Origin: Oscillospiraceae bacterium
Lineage (GTDB): Bacteria > Bacillota > Clostridia > Oscillospirales > Ruminococcaceae
Length of the DNA: 64,000 bases
Direction of reading: 5' to 3'
Assembly (NCBI GenBank): GCA_021199795.1
Contig: JAJQHJ010000038.1
Location: 80,124-144,123, forward strand
Each line of letters opens with the position of its first letter. The first letter of the stretch is position 1. A program made the translations under genes and the position numbers. The notes beneath the pieces were generated by a model, which was not told the DNA's origin, made no database searches, and worked only from the letters and a program-made list of their open reading frames with translations. Shown here one piece after another: positions 1-8,687 of the stretch.

Positions 1-1599
1 GACTCAAAGAAAACCGGCATTTTCAGCGGTCGCGATGCTGAGCTTCTGGAAAGAGAGGGGCTCAGATTCGAGATAACCGATAACTGCCGCCTTTCCGGCA
101 ACAGATTTGACTGCTTTTCAGTACTTACCTGCCCGAGTGATCTCCAGGTAATCTCCTACACCGTATCCGATACCACCGGCAGACACCTCCGCCCGTCGCT
201 CACAGTGACCAGGGCAATCAAGCGGCTTGGAATAGAACCTGTAAAGGCAGGCAGCTTGCTACTATCGTTCTACTGCTCCGCACCCGAAGCTGCATTCTAT
301 CGCTACTGCATAGGTGAATCCAGCAGCGAAGGTGTGCTTGAAGCAATAAGAAAATCCTTGCAATCGATACCCGAATTCCGCGACCGGCTCACACGCCTCG
401 ATTATGCCAAGAATCCCCATGGACACCGCCTCTCGCCAACAGTAGCAAAGTCTGTTTTCGCGTCCCACGACATCAATGTCACTGCTTCGAGAATAGATAC
501 ATATAACCACTGCCCGTTCAACTACTTCATCCGCTATGGCTTAGGAATAGAGCCGGTTGAGCCGATGACAATAGACCCCGCCAATCGCGGCTCGGTCATG
601 CACTTTGTGTTTGAAAATGTTCTTGAGCGTTTCGGAGACGGATTCGACAAGGCAACCGATGAAGAAATTGAATCCGCAGTTTCGGAGCTTCTGAAAGTAT
701 ACGAGCAGGAGAACTTAGGTGGCGATTTCGGCAAGAATTATAAGTTCAAAGCTGACTATGACCGCCTGGCATCCGCATGTTGTGAAATCCTCTTCAATAT
801 CAGAGAAGAATACCAGGTGTCAAGGTTCCGACCTGTACGGTTTGAATACGACCTCTCCCGTGAAAACGGCGAAAGCGTCCTTTCAATCCCAATAAATCAG
901 AATCTCAAAGTCAATATCCGAGGCATAGTCGACCGTATCGACGCCTATGAGTCGGAGGATGGCAGAAAATACATCCGTGTAGTCGACTACAAAACCGGAA
1001 CCAAGGCATTCAGATTCGAGGACATCTATAACGGTCTCAATCTCCAGCTGCTTCTCTATATGGTCGCACTGACAGAGGGAACAGATGAGAGCTTCAGGGA
1101 ATGCACTCCTGCCGGAATCTTCTATATGAAAGCGGGCTTCCTTGAGTGCGCAGACGACTATTCGCCACTGTCAGACAGTGCAGAGGACCGCCTGAAACGT
1201 CGTGCCGAGCAGCTGAAGCGTTCCGGGCTGATAGTGGATAATGATGAAGCAGTCGCCGCTATGGACGAAAGTATTTCCGGGAAATACGTCCCCGTAAAGA
1301 AAAATATAAATGGCAGCTACGCTAAGCAGTCCTGCCTTATTTCTGAGGAGAGCTTCAAGCTCTTGCGTGATTTTGCCAAGAGCAAGACCGTTCAGTTTGG
1401 AAACGACCTACTGAACGGCAAGATAGACGCCCTCCCGGCAGGCACCGATGCCCAACACGTGAGGTGCTCCCACTGCGGCTATGAATCAGTCTGTGCCCGG
1501 GCAGGGTACATATATAAGCCTGTGACCGCCGAGGATGGCGATAAACTGAAACTTGAGATACACTACGGAGGCGAACCTGATGCCGAACTGGACGAATGA
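1..1599 (+). CDS. addB: ATP-dependent helicase/deoxyribonuclease subunit B (partial, 5' end outside window)
   Basis: This is the C-terminal 532 residues of AddB, the partner of AddA in the AddAB helicase-nuclease that resects double-strand breaks for RecA. The frame is open from base 1, so the start lies upstream. A RecB-family nuclease motif is visible (VVDYKTG; Asp329-Tyr330-Lys331 of the visible part). The four cysteines expected for the AddB iron-sulfur cluster are present: one in the NHCPFNYF segment (Cys171) and a C-terminal C-x2-C-x5-C (Cys489, 492, 498). Both nuclease and cluster therefore look intact. The stop overlaps the addA start by 20 bases, so the two genes are translationally coupled. 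Confidence 0.95.
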   Translation, partial: DSKKTGIFSGRDAELLEREGLRFEITDNCRLSGNRFDCFSVLTCPSDLQVISYTVSDTTGRHLRPSLTVTRAIKRLGIEPVKAGSLLLSFYCSAPEAAFYRYCIGESSSEGVLEAIRKSLQSIPEFRDRLTRLDYAKNPHGHRLSPTVAKSVFASHDINVTASRIDTYNHCPFNYFIRYGLGIEPVEPMTIDPANRGSVMHFVFENVLERFGDGFDKATDEEIESAVSELLKVYEQENLGGDFGKNYKFKADYDRLASACCEILFNIREEYQVSRFRPVRFEYDLSRENGESVLSIPINQNLKVNIRGIVDRIDAYESEDGRKYIRVVDYKTGTKAFRFEDIYNGLNLQLLLYMVALTEGTDESFRECTPAGIFYMKAGFLECADDYSPLSDSAEDRLKRRAEQLKRSGLIVDNDEAVAAMDESISGKYVPVKKNINGSYAKQSCLISEESFKLLRDFAKSKTVQFGNDLLNGKIDALPAGTDAQHVRCSHCGYESVCARAGYIYKPVTAEDGDKLKLEIHYGGEPDAELDE

Positions 1600-4500
1600 A
1601 CAGCTTGAAGCGATAAATGCAATAAACGAGCCGGTTATAGTCTCCGCGGCAGCAGGCTCCGGCAAGACCGCAGTCCTGGTCGAGCGCACAATCCGACTCC
1701 TCTGTGATGAGGAAAAGCACATCCCAGCCGACAAGCTTCTTGCAGTGACGTTTACGAACGACGCTGCCTCCCAGATGCGGGAAAAGCTTTCCGATGCCCT
1801 CGAAAAGAAAGCAACGGAAGAGCCCGACAATGCCTGGATTCAGAAACAGCAGTCTCTTCTCAAGTTTGCCGACATCTGCACCATCAATTCATTCTGCTTT
1901 GACATGGTTCGTAACCACCTCGAAGAAACCGACTTCCAAAGCGGAGTCAGGATCATGGAGGAAAACGAGTCGGGAATGCTCACTGAACGTGCCCTGACAG
2001 CTGTTTTGGAGAATGCCTATCGCGACCGTCACGAGGAAACCGAACGCCTGATATCCCTGTTCTGCAAGGAAAACGACGCTACTCTCAGAGGCATGATCCT
2101 CAAGCTCTATAGCTTCTTAAGGACGCTCCCGTTCAAGGATATCTGGTCAGACAGAATTTTGACTTCATTCAGAGACGGCACCGCAGTCAGAAATGTTATC
2201 GCCGACAGAACCGAAGACGCAATAAAGCTTTGTAAGAACTTAAAAACTGTCAGCTTAAGGCTCCGTAACCTCGCCGAAAGCCTTTCCTGCCATAAATCCG
2301 CTCAGGAAATCTTTCTTATTGCCTGCGACCAGGCGGATTCACTCTGCACCATTCCAAAGGGTAATGCCTGGGACGAATGCCGGGAAATTTTCTCAGGGGT
2401 TTCATGGAAAAGCCTCCAATCCGCCCGTCAGACTAAAGCCGAAAAGGCTGAGAGCACAGCTGCCGAGGACGAGTTCTACCAGTCCGCTAAAGACTGTTAC
2501 ACTCGCCTCAAGGAAGTAGCCGCTGAAATCTCCGGAATCTATTTCTGCACCACCCAAGACGCCGAAAAGGACGCAGAGCAGACTGCCGATTGCTTTGAAT
2601 CTCTCATGCGGCTCACAAACGAGCTCTGGGACGAGGTCTTCCGCCAAAAAGTCGAGAAAAACGCCGTCGACTTTGCCGACACAGAACTTATAACCGTTCG
2701 CCTGCTTGCAGAGTGTGACCCGAACGGCAAACTTCACCGCACCAGACTTTCGGAAGAGATCAGAAACAGCGGCAGATATGCTTTGATTCTTATTGATGAG
2801 TTCCAGGATGTCAACAACCTCCAGGAGGTCATCTTCAAGTCGATTTCAGACACCAATAACCTGGGCGAAATCGGCTCCAATGTCTTTGCCGTAGGCGACG
2901 TGAAGCAGGCTATCTATCGCTTCCGCCAGGCAAACCCGATGATTTTCATGAATACGAGACTCCAGGGCAAATCCCCCGACAGTCCTGTGAGAGAAATCAT
3001 ACTATCTAAAAACTTCCGAAGCCGTGCCTCTGTTCTTGACTTCTCAAACTATATTTTCTCGTCCCTTATGACCAACGATTTGGGAGAAGTGGAATACACC
3101 CATGAAGAGGAGCTCGTCCCGGGCGCAGAGTACCAGGGCGAAGACCAGCCCTGCACCATCATAGAGGTCGACTGCGAGGGCAAAAACTCCGCCGAGACAG
3201 AAGAGCTCGAATACACCGCTATATCCCGTCGTATTCGCAAGATGATAAACGATGGAGTAACCGTCACCGATGGGGGAGTGCAGAGACCATGCCGTGCAGG
3301 CGACTTCTGCGTACTGTCCCGCAATAATCCCGATGGTGAACTTGCTGTAGAATGCTTTGAAGCTGAGGGCTTGAAGATAGCCTCCACCAGTGTTTCCGGC
3401 TACTTGGGCTCCCGCGAAATTTCGCTTCTTATAAATCTATTGTCAATCACAGTAAGCCCCATGCGAGATATCCCTATGTCAAGCATCATGCTTTCTCCGA
3501 TAATGGGATTTTCGGATGATGAGCTTGCTCGGGTCAAGCTTTATGGTAAGAAGCGTAGGCTTTATCGCAACATGCTTGATATTTCGGAAGACAAATCCGA
3601 TCCGATTTTACAGGCTAAATGCCAGGCGGCAGTCTCGCTTGTAAAAAAGCTTCGCCTCTATTCGTCGAGCATGACTTTAACCCGCCTCATCAAGAAGATA
3701 TACGATATATCAGACCTTATAAGCCTTGCTGCATCCTATGAAGACGGCGACAAGAAGATCGCTAACCTTTACCTTATGCTGGAATATGCCAAGAGCTATG
3801 AGGAATCATCAAAGGACGGCTTGAACGGCTTCCTCAGATACATAGACTATATCTCCCAGAACGGCGGCGACTTTAACGAAGCGGTCACCGTCACCGAATC
3901 TACTGATGCCGTCAGCTTCAAGACCATCCACAAATCAAAGGGTCTTGAATACCCGTTTGTATTCATCTGCCGTCTTTCAAAGCAGTTCAACAAGACCGAC
4001 CTCTATGGCAGACTTCTCCTCAATACCGACGCCGGCATCGGAATGAGCTTTTTAGACTACGGAACCCTCACCAAGCGCAAAACCATATTCTCTAAATATG
4101 TTGAGTCGAAAAATCTTTCGGAAATGCTCTCGGAAGAGCTCCGGCTTCTCTATGTCGCCGTGACAAGAGCAAAAGAGCAGCTTTTCATCGTTTACGATAT
4201 TGACGAGAATACCGCCAGTCGTGCTGCTCAGTTTTCCTATGAGATTGACAGCCAGAAGATTCCGTCTTCACTTTCCAGCCGTGCTCAATCTATGCAGGAC
4301 TGGCTCACCATGGCTCTCTGCAAGCACCCCGGGTTCAGGCTTCTTCGTGAAGCTCTGCCAGAGGATGCCTATTCGGACACTTCGCATGTCCCCGATATTT
4401 CCGAGGAAATGCCGCTTGAATTGAGCCAGCTCGAAACTTCTGAAAGACTTACTGACGAGATTAAGCCTGATGAGAACCTTATGCAGAAGCTTCTCCACTC

Positions 4501-5143
4501 ATTTGAATTTAAGAACGACCCTGTTCTGACTTCAACCGAGGCTAAGGTCACCGTTTCCGAGCTTGCTTCAGACGATCCGGTCAGCTTCTTCCCGAAAGTT
4601 CCGAGGCTCAAGGAAACCGTCACCGAGCTTACAGCCGCTCAAAAGGGAACACTCATGCACAGATTTATGCAATGTGCAGACTATTCTCTTGCTGCCAGTG
4701 ATGTTTCAGGGGAAATCCGCAGGCTCACAGATTCCGGCATTTTCAGCGAGCACGAGGCAAAGTCCCTCGACATAAATTCGCTTTCTCAGTTCTTTGAAAG
4801 CGGCATCTATCGCAGAATGAGCCTGAGCCCGAATGTCAGCCGTGAAAGAAGCTTCATCGTCAGGTTTTCTGACATAGATGAGCCGGAGGACATAAAAGCC
4901 ATCTACGGCAACACCGACGGCATGATGCAGGGAATCGCCGACTGCATTTTCGAGGAACCGGACGGATACGTCATCGTCGACTACAAGACGGACAGAGTGC
5001 AGACGATAGACGAGCTTGTAGCGCGATACTCGATGCAGTTGTCGCTCTATAAGGCGGCATTCGACGTGCTCCTCGATAAGCCGGTCAAGTCCTGCTATAT
5101 CTACTCACTGAGGCTTGCCGAGGGCTCAGAAATCCCGATGTAA
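1580..5143 (+). CDS. addA: ATP-dependent helicase/nuclease subunit A
   Basis: AddA, 1187 residues, is a UvrD-like superfamily 1 helicase with a C-terminal RecB-type nuclease that works with AddB on broken DNA ends. It has Walker A (SAAAGSGKT, near residue 30), a motif II of LIDEFQD, the GDVKQAIYRFR motif, motif VI-like YVAVTRAKEQL, and a C-terminal VIVDYKTD nuclease motif. Length fits the family. A TTG lies further upstream at 1553, but the ATG at 1580 is preferred because GGAGG sits 8 bases before it and the protein then begins MPNWTNEQLEAI, the usual AddA N-terminus. The gene overlaps the end of addB. Confidence 0.96.
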   Translation: MPNWTNEQLEAINAINEPVIVSAAAGSGKTAVLVERTIRLLCDEEKHIPADKLLAVTFTNDAASQMREKLSDALEKKATEEPDNAWIQKQQSLLKFADICTINSFCFDMVRNHLEETDFQSGVRIMEENESGMLTERALTAVLENAYRDRHEETERLISLFCKENDATLRGMILKLYSFLRTLPFKDIWSDRILTSFRDGTAVRNVIADRTEDAIKLCKNLKTVSLRLRNLAESLSCHKSAQEIFLIACDQADSLCTIPKGNAWDECREIFSGVSWKSLQSARQTKAEKAESTAAEDEFYQSAKDCYTRLKEVAAEISGIYFCTTQDAEKDAEQTADCFESLMRLTNELWDEVFRQKVEKNAVDFADTELITVRLLAECDPNGKLHRTRLSEEIRNSGRYALILIDEFQDVNNLQEVIFKSISDTNNLGEIGSNVFAVGDVKQAIYRFRQANPMIFMNTRLQGKSPDSPVREIILSKNFRSRASVLDFSNYIFSSLMTNDLGEVEYTHEEELVPGAEYQGEDQPCTIIEVDCEGKNSAETEELEYTAISRRIRKMINDGVTVTDGGVQRPCRAGDFCVLSRNNPDGELAVECFEAEGLKIASTSVSGYLGSREISLLINLLSITVSPMRDIPMSSIMLSPIMGFSDDELARVKLYGKKRRLYRNMLDISEDKSDPILQAKCQAAVSLVKKLRLYSSSMTLTRLIKKIYDISDLISLAASYEDGDKKIANLYLMLEYAKSYEESSKDGLNGFLRYIDYISQNGGDFNEAVTVTESTDAVSFKTIHKSKGLEYPFVFICRLSKQFNKTDLYGRLLLNTDAGIGMSFLDYGTLTKRKTIFSKYVESKNLSEMLSEELRLLYVAVTRAKEQLFIVYDIDENTASRAAQFSYEIDSQKIPSSLSSRAQSMQDWLTMALCKHPGFRLLREALPEDAYSDTSHVPDISEEMPLELSQLETSERLTDEIKPDENLMQKLLHSFEFKNDPVLTSTEAKVTVSELASDDPVSFFPKVPRLKETVTELTAAQKGTLMHRFMQCADYSLAASDVSGEIRRLTDSGIFSEHEAKSLDINSLSQFFESGIYRRMSLSPNVSRERSFIVRFSDIDEPEDIKAIYGNTDGMMQGIADCIFEEPDGYVIVDYKTDRVQTIDELVARYSMQLSLYKAAFDVLLDKPVKSCYIYSLRLAEGSEIPM

Positions 5144-5163
5144 AAATTTTTTCAAAAAAGTGC

Positions 5164-5192
5164 TTGACAAACCGACACTCACGGTATATAAT
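5164..5192 (+). promoter_or_regulatory. Sigma-A-type promoter of the infC operon
   Basis: TTGACA at 5164-5169 and TATAAT at 5187-5192 are separated by exactly 17 bases, a consensus vegetative promoter. The A/T-rich tract just upstream could act as an UP element. It drives a leader of about 170 bases ahead of infC. Confidence 0.85.
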
Positions 5193-5215
5193 GTCAACCG
5201 TAAAGAAAGTAGCAA

Positions 5216-5329
5216 CGTTTACGTTCTCGCCTCAAGCATTTGTGAAGAGGTCAATATGGATTGTTTTCGGCTGGGATGCCCTTGCCGTGAGTGATTTTGT
5301 GAGCGTAAACTATGTGTTTGCGCTTTTTT
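5216..5329 (+). promoter_or_regulatory. infC leader attenuator: terminator hairpin with competing upstream arm
   Basis: An 8-bp stem (5303-5310 with 5316-5323, loop TATGT) is followed by six T at 5324-5329, a good intrinsic terminator placed before the infC ribosome-binding site. The sequence CGTTTACG at 5216-5223 can pair seven bases (5217-5223) with the left arm of that stem (5304-5310), which would block terminator formation. Bacillota infC-rpmI-rplT operons are known to be attenuated in their leader through ribosomal protein L20. The sequence here fits that kind of control; L20 binding itself is inferred. Confidence 0.6.
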
Positions 5330-5369
5330 GTTGGGCTTAGACCATATTATTTTTCGGAGGTGTTGCGCC

Positions 5370-5894
5370 ATAGCCAACGTAGCTCATCAGATCAATGAAG
5401 AAATCCGTGACAAAGAAATTCGAGTAATCGATTCAGACGGCACACAATTAGGGATCATCTCCTCGAAAGAGGCACAGAAAATTGCCAACTCAAAGGAGCT
5501 TGACCTTGTTAAGATTGCGCCCACGGCGAATCCGCCCGTATGCAAAATCATGGATTACGGCAAGTACTGCTTCGAGCAGTCCAAGCGTGAAAAGGAAGCC
5601 AGAAAGAACCAGAAAGTCGTTGAAATCAAGGAAGTCAGAATGACATCTAAAATTGATGGTGGCGACTTCAACACCAAGGTAAATCAGGCTATAAAGTTCC
5701 TGAAAGGTGGAGACAAGGTCAAGGTTTCCGTCCGGCTTCAGTTCCGTAAGGGAGTCCCGCTTCATTCAGAGCTCAGCGACAAGCTCCTCGACGAATTCAA
5801 AGAGAAAGTCGCAGAATATGGCACATTCGATAAGCCCAGCAAGATCGAGGGCAGAAACATCACACTGATGATTTCCCCGAAAGCATCCAAGTAA
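5370..5894 (+). CDS. infC: Translation initiation factor IF-3, apparent AUA start
   Basis: IF-3 (174 residues) binds the 30S subunit, prevents premature 50S joining and rejects non-canonical start codons. The family motifs NPPVCKIMDYGK and the basic linker KEKEARKNQK are present, and length is normal. The only well placed start is ATA at 5370, nine bases after GGAGG (5356-5360). The protein then begins ANVAHQINEEIR, which matches the normal IF-3 N-terminus. No in-frame ATG, GTG or TTG lies after the ribosome-binding site near this point. The upstream in-frame TTG at 5328 sits inside the leader terminator and before the ribosome-binding site. Non-AUG starts of infC (AUU in many bacteria) are known to allow autoregulation. 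Confidence 0.93.
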   Translation: MANVAHQINEEIRDKEIRVIDSDGTQLGIISSKEAQKIANSKELDLVKIAPTANPPVCKIMDYGKYCFEQSKREKEARKNQKVVEIKEVRMTSKIDGGDFNTKVNQAIKFLKGGDKVKVSVRLQFRKGVPLHSELSDKLLDEFKEKVAEYGTFDKPSKIEGRNITLMISPKASK

Positions 5895-5921
5895 ATATTT
5901 CATTAAGGAGGACATTCCAAA

Positions 5922-6125
5922 ATGGCAAAGAATAAGATCAAGACCCATTCCGGAACCAAGAAGCGTTTCAGCCTGACAGGAACCGGCAAGGTAAAGTTCC
6001 AGCACGCAAACAAGAGACATCGTCTCGTTTCCAAGGATCACAAGGCTAAGAGAATTGCAAGAGGCACCGCTTACGCATCAAGCGCAAACGTCGAGGCACT
6101 CAAGAAGACAATTCCATACAAATAA
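5922..6125 (+). CDS. rpmI: 50S ribosomal protein L35
   Basis: L35, 67 residues, is a small very basic protein of the large subunit. It begins MAKNKIKTHSGTKKRF, the conserved L35 N-terminus, and contains HANKRHRL. A strong AAGGAGG lies about 10 bases before the ATG. It is the second gene of the infC-rpmI-rplT operon, 27 bases after infC and 18 bases before rplT, so all three are transcribed from the promoter at 5164. Length and sequence are typical for the family. Confidence 0.98.
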   Translation: MAKNKIKTHSGTKKRFSLTGTGKVKFQHANKRHRLVSKDHKAKRIARGTAYASSANVEALKKTIPYK

Positions 6126-6143
6126 TAGGGGAGGTAAAAGAAT

Positions 6144-6500
6144 ATGGCTCGTGTAAAGGGCGCAATGATGACCCGTAAGAGAAGAAACGCAACCTTAAAG
6201 CTCGCCAAGGGCTACTGGGGTTCAAAGAGCACACACTTCAAGATGGCTAAGCAGGCTGTCATGAAGAGCGGCAACTATGCATATATCGGCAGAAAGCAGA
6301 AGAAGCGTCAGTTCAGACAACTCTGGATTGCAAGAATCTCTGCTGCTGCAAAGGCAAACGGAATGAACTATTCAACACTTATGAATGGTCTCAAGAAAGC
6401 AGGCATCACAATCAATCGTAAGATGCTTTCCGAAATCGCAATCAATGATCCTGCCGGCTTCACCGCTATCACCGAAAAGGCAAAGGCAGCACTTAACTAA
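6144..6500 (+). CDS. rplT: 50S ribosomal protein L20
   Basis: L20, 118 residues, binds 23S rRNA early in large-subunit assembly and in related bacteria also represses its own operon by binding the leader. It starts [19 protein letters not shown] and contains the conserved GYWGSKS and [16 protein letters not shown] segments. The ribosome-binding site GGGGAGG precedes the ATG. It is the last gene of the infC operon and is followed by a strong hairpin. Its likely regulatory target is the attenuator in the infC leader, by analogy with Bacillus. Confidence 0.98.
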   Translation: MARVKGAMMTRKRRNATLKLAKGYWGSKSTHFKMAKQAVMKSGNYAYIGRKQKKRQFRQLWIARISAAAKANGMNYSTLMNGLKKAGITINRKMLSEIAINDPAGFTAITEKAKAALN

Positions 6501-6510
6501 TTAAAAATCT

Positions 6511-6550
6511 ATAACCACGCTCCCACGCGGGCGTGGTTATATTTGCTTTT
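6511..6550 (+). terminator. Intrinsic terminator after rplT
   Basis: A perfect 10-bp stem (6511-6520 with 6531-6540, loop of 10 bases) is followed by a T-rich stretch. It ends the infC-rpmI-rplT transcript. Confidence 0.75.
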
Positions 6551-6590
6551 AGCAAAGTAACTGAGGAAAAACGGAGAAATAATCACAAAG

Positions 6591-7385
6591 ATGGAATTCA
6601 AGTTTATAACAAGCAGGGATAACCCCTTAATAAAGGATTATATTAAGCTTCGGGACAACAAGAAATATCGCACTTCTGAGCATAAATTCGTCCTTGAGGG
6701 CGCAAGGCTCACCCTTGATGCCGCAAAGTCCGGAGTAAAGCTTTCCGGCGTCTTCATGACTGAAGAAGCACTGGAAAAGTATTTTGAAGATATTGAACTG
6801 CTCAAGCAGATCTCAGGTGAGAGAATATATCTTATTTCAGACAAGGCTGCAGGAGCTATTGAGGACACAAAAAACTCCCAAGGAATATTTTCTGTCGCAA
6901 CAATGCTTGACAAAAAGCTCAGCGTTGGTAAAATAAAGACAGGAAGACGATTTGCAGTTTTGGATGGACTCCAGGATCCCGGAAACGTCGGAACGATACT
7001 TCGGGTAGCCGACGCAGTCGGTCTTGATGGAGTTTTCCTCTGTAACTGCTGTGATGTATATAACCCCAAGACCATCCGCTCAACAATGGGCTCAATCTTC
7101 AGAGTTCCGTTTATAGATGACTTAAGCTTTCCTGAGGCAGTGCAGCTTCTTCATGACTGCGGAGTCGTTCTCTATGCCACAGTGGTTGATCAGGACGCCG
7201 AAAGCATCCGCGAGACTATCTTCTGCGGTAGCTCCTGCGTTGTAATTGGCAATGAGGGAAACGGTCTGAGTGAAGAGGATATAGCTCTTTGCAACAAGCA
7301 GATAACAATCAAAATGAATGGCAGCATCGAATCCCTCAACGCGGCAACAGCCGCTGCAATAACACTCTGGGAAATGACAAAATAA
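6591..7385 (+). CDS. SpoU/TrmH-family RNA 2'-O-ribose methyltransferase
   Basis: A 264-residue RNA methyltransferase that transfers a methyl group from S-adenosylmethionine to a ribose 2'-OH. The N-terminal 100 residues form the SpoU substrate-binding (L30e-like) domain (KFVLEGARL). The C-terminal half is the knotted SPOUT domain, with GLQDPGNVGTILR (motif 1), VIGNEGNGLS (motif 2) and MNGSIESLNAATAAAI (motif 3). It is closest in layout to 23S rRNA guanosine methyltransferases of the RlmB/YsgA type; the exact target nucleotide cannot be read from sequence. It lies 90 bases after rplT and just before dprA. Confidence 0.9.
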   Translation: MEFKFITSRDNPLIKDYIKLRDNKKYRTSEHKFVLEGARLTLDAAKSGVKLSGVFMTEEALEKYFEDIELLKQISGERIYLISDKAAGAIEDTKNSQGIFSVATMLDKKLSVGKIKTGRRFAVLDGLQDPGNVGTILRVADAVGLDGVFLCNCCDVYNPKTIRSTMGSIFRVPFIDDLSFPEAVQLLHDCGVVLYATVVDQDAESIRETIFCGSSCVVIGNEGNGLSEEDIALCNKQITIKMNGSIESLNAATAAAITLWEMTK

Positions 7386-7411
7386 GACAAAATCCGGGAG
7401 GAGAATTCACG

Positions 7412-8641
7412 ATGACGGAATCTACAAAATACTGGCTCTGGCTTACATTGGTTTACGGACCTGCAAATTCAAGAAAGTGGAATCTCATGTCCCACTATGA
7501 TTCTGTCGCGGAAGCAGATGAGCACATTTCCTCCGGTGATTTCACCAACGTCCTCCCTCAGGATAAAAAGGCGTTTGAACTCGCCACCATGGACAAGGTA
7601 AACGACATAATCTCGGAATGTGAGAAGCAGAGAATCACAATCTACTCCTATGACGATCCTGAATTTCCCGACAGACTTCGCGAAATCTACAATCCGCCGT
7701 CGGTGTTGTTTACACTTGGCAGACTCGATCAGATAGATGAAACAGTAATCATAACTGCAGTCGGAACAAGAAAACCTGACGACTATTCAAGAGCTATTTC
7801 TTCCCGCCTCATAGGTGAGCTTGCTCAGGCTGGAGTCACAATTGCAAGCGGATGCGCATCGGGTCTTGATTCAGTGTCATTGGTATCCGCAATAAAGGGC
7901 GGTGGCAGGGTATATACTGTCATGCCCTGCGGACTTCTCTGTGATTACCCGAAGAATTCTGCCGCCATGAAGAAAGCGGTTTCCGCACATGGCGCAGTCA
8001 TAAGCGAATATCTCCCACATTCCGGCTCAACTGCCCTCAATTTCAGGATGAGAAACAGAATTCTCTCCGCAATCGGCTTGGGAACCCTTATTCTGCAAGC
8101 AGGTTCATCCAGTGGCTCACTCAGCACAGCCGCATTCGCGCTTTCCCAGGGCAAAGACATTTTCTGCGTCCCGCCGCATAACCTGTATGATGACTCCTAT
8201 GCCGGTGTCGTCTCGCTTCTCCGCGATGGCGCAATCCCGGTGTTCGATTCAAGAGACATCCTGAATGAGTACTACAGCGTCTATGCGCACCGCCTCAATT
8301 ATAGTGCGGACATATTCTCCCAGAGGAGCGAATCGGGGATTTTCTCTAAGAACAGAAATCAGGAGCCAGAACCCATAAGATCACCTCGCAGACAGTCCCG
8401 CCCTGTATCCCACCGTGACGAGCCAGCGGAAAAGCCGATAGAGCGAAGACCAGCACCTGACCTGTCAGGGCTTCCAGACGACAGGCGCAAGATAGTTGAA
8501 TATATCTTAAGTAACGGAATCGTTCTGTTTGACGAGATAGCCGAAAATGTCGAGGAAATCAGTGACCTCGAAACGGTCTTGACAGAGCTTGAGCTCGACG
8601 GAATTATCCGTTCGCTCTCCGGAAATCGTTACACAGTTTGA
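7412..8641 (+). CDS. dprA: DNA-processing protein DprA
   Basis: DprA (409 residues) protects incoming single-stranded DNA and loads RecA during natural transformation. The central Rossmann-like DprA domain is clear: SGCASGLDSVS, VMPCGL, PHSGSTALNFRMRNRI, and FCVPPH (roughly residues 110-270). The C-terminus ends in a winged helix (LDGIIRSLSGNRYTV). The ATG at 7412 is chosen over longer in-frame starts because GGGAGGAG lies 8 bases upstream. The arrangement dprA-topA-trmFO is the standard Bacillota order. The linker around residues 310-350 is rich in Arg, Pro and Ser and poorly conserved. Confidence 0.95.
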   Translation: MTESTKYWLWLTLVYGPANSRKWNLMSHYDSVAEADEHISSGDFTNVLPQDKKAFELATMDKVNDIISECEKQRITIYSYDDPEFPDRLREIYNPPSVLFTLGRLDQIDETVIITAVGTRKPDDYSRAISSRLIGELAQAGVTIASGCASGLDSVSLVSAIKGGGRVYTVMPCGLLCDYPKNSAAMKKAVSAHGAVISEYLPHSGSTALNFRMRNRILSAIGLGTLILQAGSSSGSLSTAAFALSQGKDIFCVPPHNLYDDSYAGVVSLLRDGAIPVFDSRDILNEYYSVYAHRLNYSADIFSQRSESGIFSKNRNQEPEPIRSPRRQSRPVSHRDEPAEKPIERRPAPDLSGLPDDRRKIVEYILSNGIVLFDEIAENVEEISDLETVLTELELDGIIRSLSGNRYTV

Positions 8642-8687
8642 AATATATCCGGGCTTCATCCCGGTTTGATAGAAGAAAGGCAACTAA

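Noticed and set aside
5328..5369. Longer infC starting at TTG 5328
   Set aside because: It would begin in the terminator T-run and before the GGAGG site, giving an N-terminus unlike IF-3.
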